DNA from: Adenanthera pavonina
Taxonomy: Eukaryota; Streptophyta; Magnoliopsida; Fabales; Fabaceae
NCBI GenBank assembly: GCA_026686845.1
Contig: JAIVEN010000006.1
Span: 38,362,501-38,426,500, forward strand
DNA length: 64,000 nt
Direction: 5' to 3'
The notes beneath the pieces were generated by a model, which was not told the origin of the DNA, did no database searches, and saw nothing but the letters and a program-made list of their open reading frames with translations. Positions 59,067 through 64,000 of the stretch are shown here, one piece after another. Numbering within the stretch: position 1 is the stretch's first letter; each line of letters starts with the position of its first letter. Position numbers and translations under genes: made by a program.

Positions 59067-59444
59067 CTCCCTTCATTCCAGTTTACAGTGCACTTTTCAC
59101 TACCACACACGTACTAAGACAATGATTAGTAACCAAAATTTTTTTCTATTATTTCCCAAATTACCCTTATTTAATAATACTTCTTACATTAATAAATTGC
59201 AACCATTCTCTCCTTCATTCTTTGTTCCGAGTTCCTATAGATCATTGGTAATTGTGAAGAGGAAAGCTTTTAGGGGAAATTGTCCTTCATGCATTTATGG
59301 TTTCACCAAACCATTAAAGAATTTTCATTAAATAGATTGGTAACCGTAGAATATATAAGTTTACTTATAAAGAATAATACTGGAAAGACAATAAAAAAAC
59401 ACAATATAATACATGCAATGCACTATATAACGTAACGGAGGAAG
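59067..59444. mobile_element. Stowaway-like MITE (copy B), TA target duplication
   Basis: CTCCCTTCATTCCAGT on the left and ACGGAGGAAG on the right, with TA at 59065-59066 and 59445-59446. The empty counterpart reads gtgtggtatatttttatg at about 14571 and 54830. 378 bp and non-coding. Confidence 0.8.
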
Positions 59445-59714
59445 TATATTTTTATGAACTCAGCAAATTCATGTGCTCAAATGTGGCATATATGATGTGT
59501 TGCTTTATGTAATTGCAAATATCAGTTGTATCTTCTTTATTATCCAAGTAATATGTTTAGTCCATAGTACCATTTTAGTTAATAATATAAGTCTACCAGG
59601 TCACGAACGATAACAAAAACATCAATGTTAATCAATTTAGGTTTGATTGTCTCTATTAAATTATAATCCTACTTGTATAATGGTAGCAATGCATGTCAAT
59701 ATTTCTCAAGTTCA

Positions 59715-60070
59715 AATTCTTTCATAATAATTTATAATAAAAATTTGAAAACCGAATTGTAAATTCAGAATGACAAAGTCTGAAAAATTAAGAAGTTGCA
59801 AGCCATTTTAAAAAAAAAGTTACAAATTATTGGAATAATTTATAGTGAAAATTCAAAAACTAAATTATAAATTCAAAGCATTTAAGTTGAAAATTCTAGA
59901 AAAAAAGTTACAAACCATTGGCCGCAAGTAATCACTAACCGATCATTGACTAACATTAATTAGTAGCTAGTGATTATTGACTAATATTGACTAATGACCG
60001 ATAATCGTTTACTAGTATTGACCACCATTGACCATGACTGGTGCCGACAATGGTCAAGGAGGAAAAATGA
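59715..60070. repeat. Relative of the foldback right arm, copy B
   Basis: Counterpart of 21005-21350, with the same TTATAATAAAAATTTGAAAA and GACCGATCATTGACTAAC words. No coding content. Confidence 0.5.
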
Positions 60071-61371
60071 GGATATTATGGGAATTTTATTATGTCTCGC
60101 TTTATTTGACTTAAGAACAAATACACTCTTAGCTTAATTAAATGTATAATATATGTTAAGTTATAATTTATTCCCCATATTTGGTTGAAATGTGTAATTC
60201 CCCTAAACATGTCATGTCATGATTTCTTTTCCTACAGCGTGCATCCACAATTTTAGGACTTCGATCTTAACACATTGAAATAAACAGATCATTAAAATTG
60301 TAACTATTTTTAAAGAGTAAGGTTACTAATTCTAAATAAGTTTACAAATATAAGTAACTTTACTATATATATACACAAGTCATGATGTATTGATTCAGTT
60401 CGATTTAGGCTCTTAAAAAAAAAATTCTATTCCTATACATGAAATCAAGATGTTATATATATATATGTATATTATTCTTGTAATATGATATTTTATATTT
60501 AAAAAATTCAACTTTATTTTATTATTGGAACCAACCAAATGGCATGTTGTACGTAGGCCACATTATAGGTACGTACAACCTCCCACATGCAATTCCAAAC
60601 ACTTGACTTCCAGATTGTATGAAGAAACGCGTCAATACCCGATGGACCCTACCATTATTGACCATCATTTCCATTATGCTTTCTTGGGCATCATTTATCA
60701 CTAGCGGAAATCATGATTGAGAAACAAAAGTTGAAATTAAATATAGTAAAAAATTTTGTAATTTTTTTAATACTAAATATAAAATAAAATAATAATAAAT
60801 TCTTAATATTTAATAATAAAAAAATTTTAAAATTTTTTTACTGTGTTTAATTTAAATTTTTAGCCCTTAATTATCATTATTCCTTATTATTAGTGCTATG
60901 TGCTTGCCGAACCATGGGCCTCTCATGCGGAGAACCTTTGTACTATTGTGCAGACGCGGCAAGTTTTTAAATTTTTAAATTTTTTAAATTAAAATTTATA
61001 AATAAAAAATATATTTTCCAAAAATTCTATAAATATGTATTTTGTTCAATTTTAAATTTTTTAATATTTTTTATTAACTTTTTTTCTCATATTTAATTGT
61101 AGATATAAAAGTAAAATAAGAAAAAAAATATGTAATGCTCTAGAAATAATTAAATAAGACTTATATTTTAAATAAAAAAATTTATAAAATTAGACTTATA
61201 TTCTAGATGAGAAAAATAAAAATTAATTAGCTAAAATTATGTTCACATCTCTCCCTTTTTCACCCATGTAAACTATCTTTCCATGTAAATCACTTGATTT
61301 ATATATATATATATATATATAAAAGGACTCTTAAAGAAAAAGGGTCGGCGTGGTGTCAGGGACAAGGGTTA

Positions 61372-61876
61372 TGGTATGTTTGGTGGGAGGGATGGGAAGG
61401 GAGGAGAGGGGAAAGATTTTAATGGAGGGAAGGGGAAGGAAAGGGAGGGAAAGGGAGGAATTTTAATAATTTATTATTTAGTTCAGGAGGGGAGGGGAGG
61501 GAAATTAATAATAATTTGATTATTTTATTCTTGAAATTAAAGAAGTTTTCTATTATTTGTAGGAGTATAAAAAATTTTAATATTGAGTATAAAATTATAC
61601 TTTAATATTTTATACTCAATACTAAAATTTTTTATACTTACTTTTTGAGACATGGGATTTGAGTGTATTATTTTTTTGTATTCGATATTTAAATAAATAT
61701 TTTTAGAATTTTTTATCAAATTTTTACATTTTTTAAAATATTTTTTATTAAAAAAAAAAGGGAGACAGCTTAAAATGGTTATCCAACCTCCCCCTATTTG
61801 GAATCAACATGAATAGTGAAGGAGAGGGGAGCAACTTCCCTCCCCTCTCTCTCTCTCTCCCCCTGTGCCAAACACG
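61372..61876. mobile_element. 505-bp non-coding insertion with purine-rich ends and an internal hairpin
   Basis: Flanked by GGGTTA at 61366-61371 and 61877-61882. Copy A near 22640 reads gggacaagacttaaacgagc without it. Ends: TGGTATGTTTGGTGGGAGGG and, reverse-complemented, CGTGTTTGGCACAGGGGGAG, which share TGTTTGG and then G-rich DNA. The centre (about 61566-61632) is a near-perfect palindrome with TATTGAGTATAAAAT arms. Superfamily not determined. Confidence 0.65.
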
Positions 61877-63469
61877 GGGTTAAACGAGCAAAAACGGTGG
61901 AAACTCAGATTTAATAATGGGGGAATTATAGTGAGGGACAATAGAGTAAATTAATTATCAAGAAAAATATTAGCTAATAAAAAATATTAAAAATTAAATT
62001 ACTAAGTAATAAAATTAAAAAAATTAATAGTAACATGTTTTATTTTATTATAAATTTATTATTTTGATCTCAAAATATAATTCTTCCACTAATAAATTTT
62101 CATTTCATATCATGAATTTATTCTTAACGCTAAGCACAAATTAATGAATTAAAAGTTGAGTTAAAAGTAGCGTCAACATGGGAGTGAATAAAGTCATATG
62201 AATTGGACTCTAGCCATTTACTTTCTCTCTTACATTTAATTATAGATATAAGAGTAAAATAGAAAAAAATATGTAATGCTTTAGAAATAACTAAATGAAA
62301 CTTATATTTTGGATAAAAAAACTTATAAAATTAGAATTATATTTTAGATAAGGAGAAGTATAAATTAATTAGTCAAAATTATGTCCAAATCTCTCACTTT
62401 TTCACCCCGGTAAACTACATTTCTATGTAAATCACTTGATTTATTTAAAAAAAAAAAGGACTCTTAAAAGGACAAGTGTGGATGCATGGCGTAAGGAATA
62501 AGACTTGACCTAGTGGAAGCAGTGGAAACTCAAAATTAATAAACGAGAAATTATAGTAAGAGACAATAGAGTGAATTAATTATAAAGAAAAATATTAATT
62601 AATGAAAAGTTAAAATATGAATTACTGGGTAATAAAATTAGGAGAATTAGTAGTAATATGTCATATTTTATTATAAATTTATTATTTTGATATCAAAATA
62701 TAATTCTCTATTAATAAATTTTCATTTCATATCCTGAATTTATTCTTAATGTTAAGCACAAATTAATGAATTAAATGTTCGTCTAAAGGAATTAAAAGTA
62801 GTGTTGATATGAGAGTGATTAAAATCATATGAATTGAACCTAGCCATATTGGAGTAAAATGTTTCTTAGTTACTTTTAAATAATAGAGACAAGAATGTCT
62901 CACTTTTAACATAATGGACCCTACCATTACCACTCTTTTTCCTTATCATTCAAATCATTTGATTTCTACTATCATATAAATAAATTGAAAAAAAGAAGAC
63001 GCGTTGCAGAAAGTTGAGACAATTTAAAATTGTATTGTTGTGACTTACGATGCATGTTACTCTCTTTTAAGCAATTTTTCTTTTTTCTTTCTAAAAAAAA
63101 TCATGGAGAAGTTAGTGAGAAGTGAACTTTTTTATCTTCATAAATTCATAAAAAGGCTTTGTTGATCACTATAGTAAACCACATTATTTGTCCTATTAAC
63201 ATGTCTCTAATTTTATTGTCATTAAATAGTTTGTGGAACTTACATAAAAGTAGAACTGATACATGTGAATGTTAAATTTGTGGTGCATAACAATTCATTA
63301 ATCAAGCTAAAAATAGGTATGGAGAACTAAATTAAATGTCTGTGAAATTAAAAAATCTCTATTTATCAAAATCAAACACTGCAAAGTTATTAATTATTGG
63401 TATTCACTGAACATCCACTTGCTCGAACCAGATATACATACAGCCTCATAAAGAAAGCTTTATAATTGA

Positions 63470-63640
63470 TGGCTTTTTCAAAAATGGTTTTTTGGTGAGT
63501 CTTCCCTGTTAAAACTGATACGTAAAAGCGTCCCTTCCTGGAAGTTTCATATCAGTACTTGCCAAGACTTGAAAGTCAGTCAGCTCTAATCGCTGCCTTA
63601 CCCCTTCAATTCATTTTCCATATTTTCTCTCTATTTTTTT
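63470..63640 (+). promoter_or_regulatory. Orphan TNL promoter copy B
   Basis: Same as 23650-23830: TTTTTTGGTGAGTCTTCCCT, GATACGTAAAAGCG, TGGAAGTTTCATATCAGTAC. In copy A a real TNL promoter follows about 1.15 kb later. Here that point lies beyond the window. Confidence 0.6.
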
Positions 63641-64000
63641 TACTTTACATTTATCAGTTTTTAGTTTAAAATAAAAAATATTAATTTTTTTTTATTTTAC
63701 TTCTATCTTTACTATTTTTTTTTTCTTTATAACCCTACAATGATAATAAAATGTGATATTTAATAAGGATAAAATAAAAAATGTGAGTATTTTTTTATTA
63801 ATATTAGTTAAAAAAATAATTTTCTTAATATGTATATAATTGATATAAAATATCTTATAATATTTATAATATGAAGTGGAATATATATTATTGAGACAAG
63901 AATCTCTCGCTTTAAAACCAATGGACCCTACCATTAATTAACACTCTCCTATCTTTTTCATACTCAGTATGAACTACCTTTTAATTCAAATCACTTGATT

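Larger units (their letters stand above)
54258..64000. repeat. Segmental duplication, copy B (continues past the window)
   Basis: Same order and orientation as 14009-24180. The last bases (tcaaatcacttgatt) match about 24158-24172, so in copy A coordinates the next gene start is about 850 bp further. It contains no intact gene. Holds the best-preserved recurrent module (open at 54294-54518, reading VDNMLDFAFCFVGTTHSDG) and lacks A 16128-17857. AT-rich stretches at 60450-61080 and 62000-63400 hold nothing else. Confidence 0.9.

Noticed and set aside
1..64000. tRNA, rRNA or other structured RNA genes
   Set aside because: I looked for tRNA box-like words and conserved rRNA strings and found none that I could support by eye.

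Overview
The window is nuclear DNA of a flowering plant and almost certainly a dicot. It carries intron-containing TIR-NB-ARC-LRR (TNL) disease-resistance genes, a class that monocots lack, along with AT-rich introns, MITEs, CACTA, LINE and LTR retrotransposon remains, and a broken IQM-type calmodulin-binding gene. The style of the TIR and NB-ARC sequences reminds me of legumes, but that rests on memory, not on a search.

Layout. 0-2.5 kb: 3' part of a TNL (gene 1) with one C-JID module and a frameshifted C-terminus. 2.5-7.8 kb: flank with exon-like remnants, a Stowaway-like MITE, an AT-rich foldback repeat and a 710-bp hAT-type element. 7.8-13.1 kb: intact four-exon TNL (gene 2, 1430 aa). 13.1-25 kb: degenerate TNL-flank material, including a broken TNL 3' end and a TIR exon with a large internal deletion. 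25.0-30.2 kb: intact four-exon TNL (gene 3, 1406 aa). 30.2-32.8 kb: flank repeats. 32.8-54.26 kb: a non-TNL island with a LINE relic, a decayed CACTA element on the minus strand, two LTR-like sequences, a 5'-truncated IQM pseudogene, an inverted LTR relic and a LINE reverse-transcriptase relic. 54.26-64 kb: a second copy of the 14.0-24.2 kb segment.

Genes 1-3 share orientation, exon phases and exon boundaries, so this is a tandem TNL cluster. Genes 2 and 3 share an in-frame duplication of the post-LRR C-JID module, which gene 1 lacks. The spacers are copies of one another. That makes each transposon insertion datable against an empty paralogous site inside the window, and it predicts another TNL start about 0.85 kb beyond the right edge.

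The intact TNLs are expected to act as intracellular immune receptors: LRR and C-JID sense a pathogen effector, NB-ARC switches nucleotide state, and the TIR domains oligomerise into an NADase. Those roles are family knowledge. The gene structures, motifs, breaks and duplications were read from the sequence.
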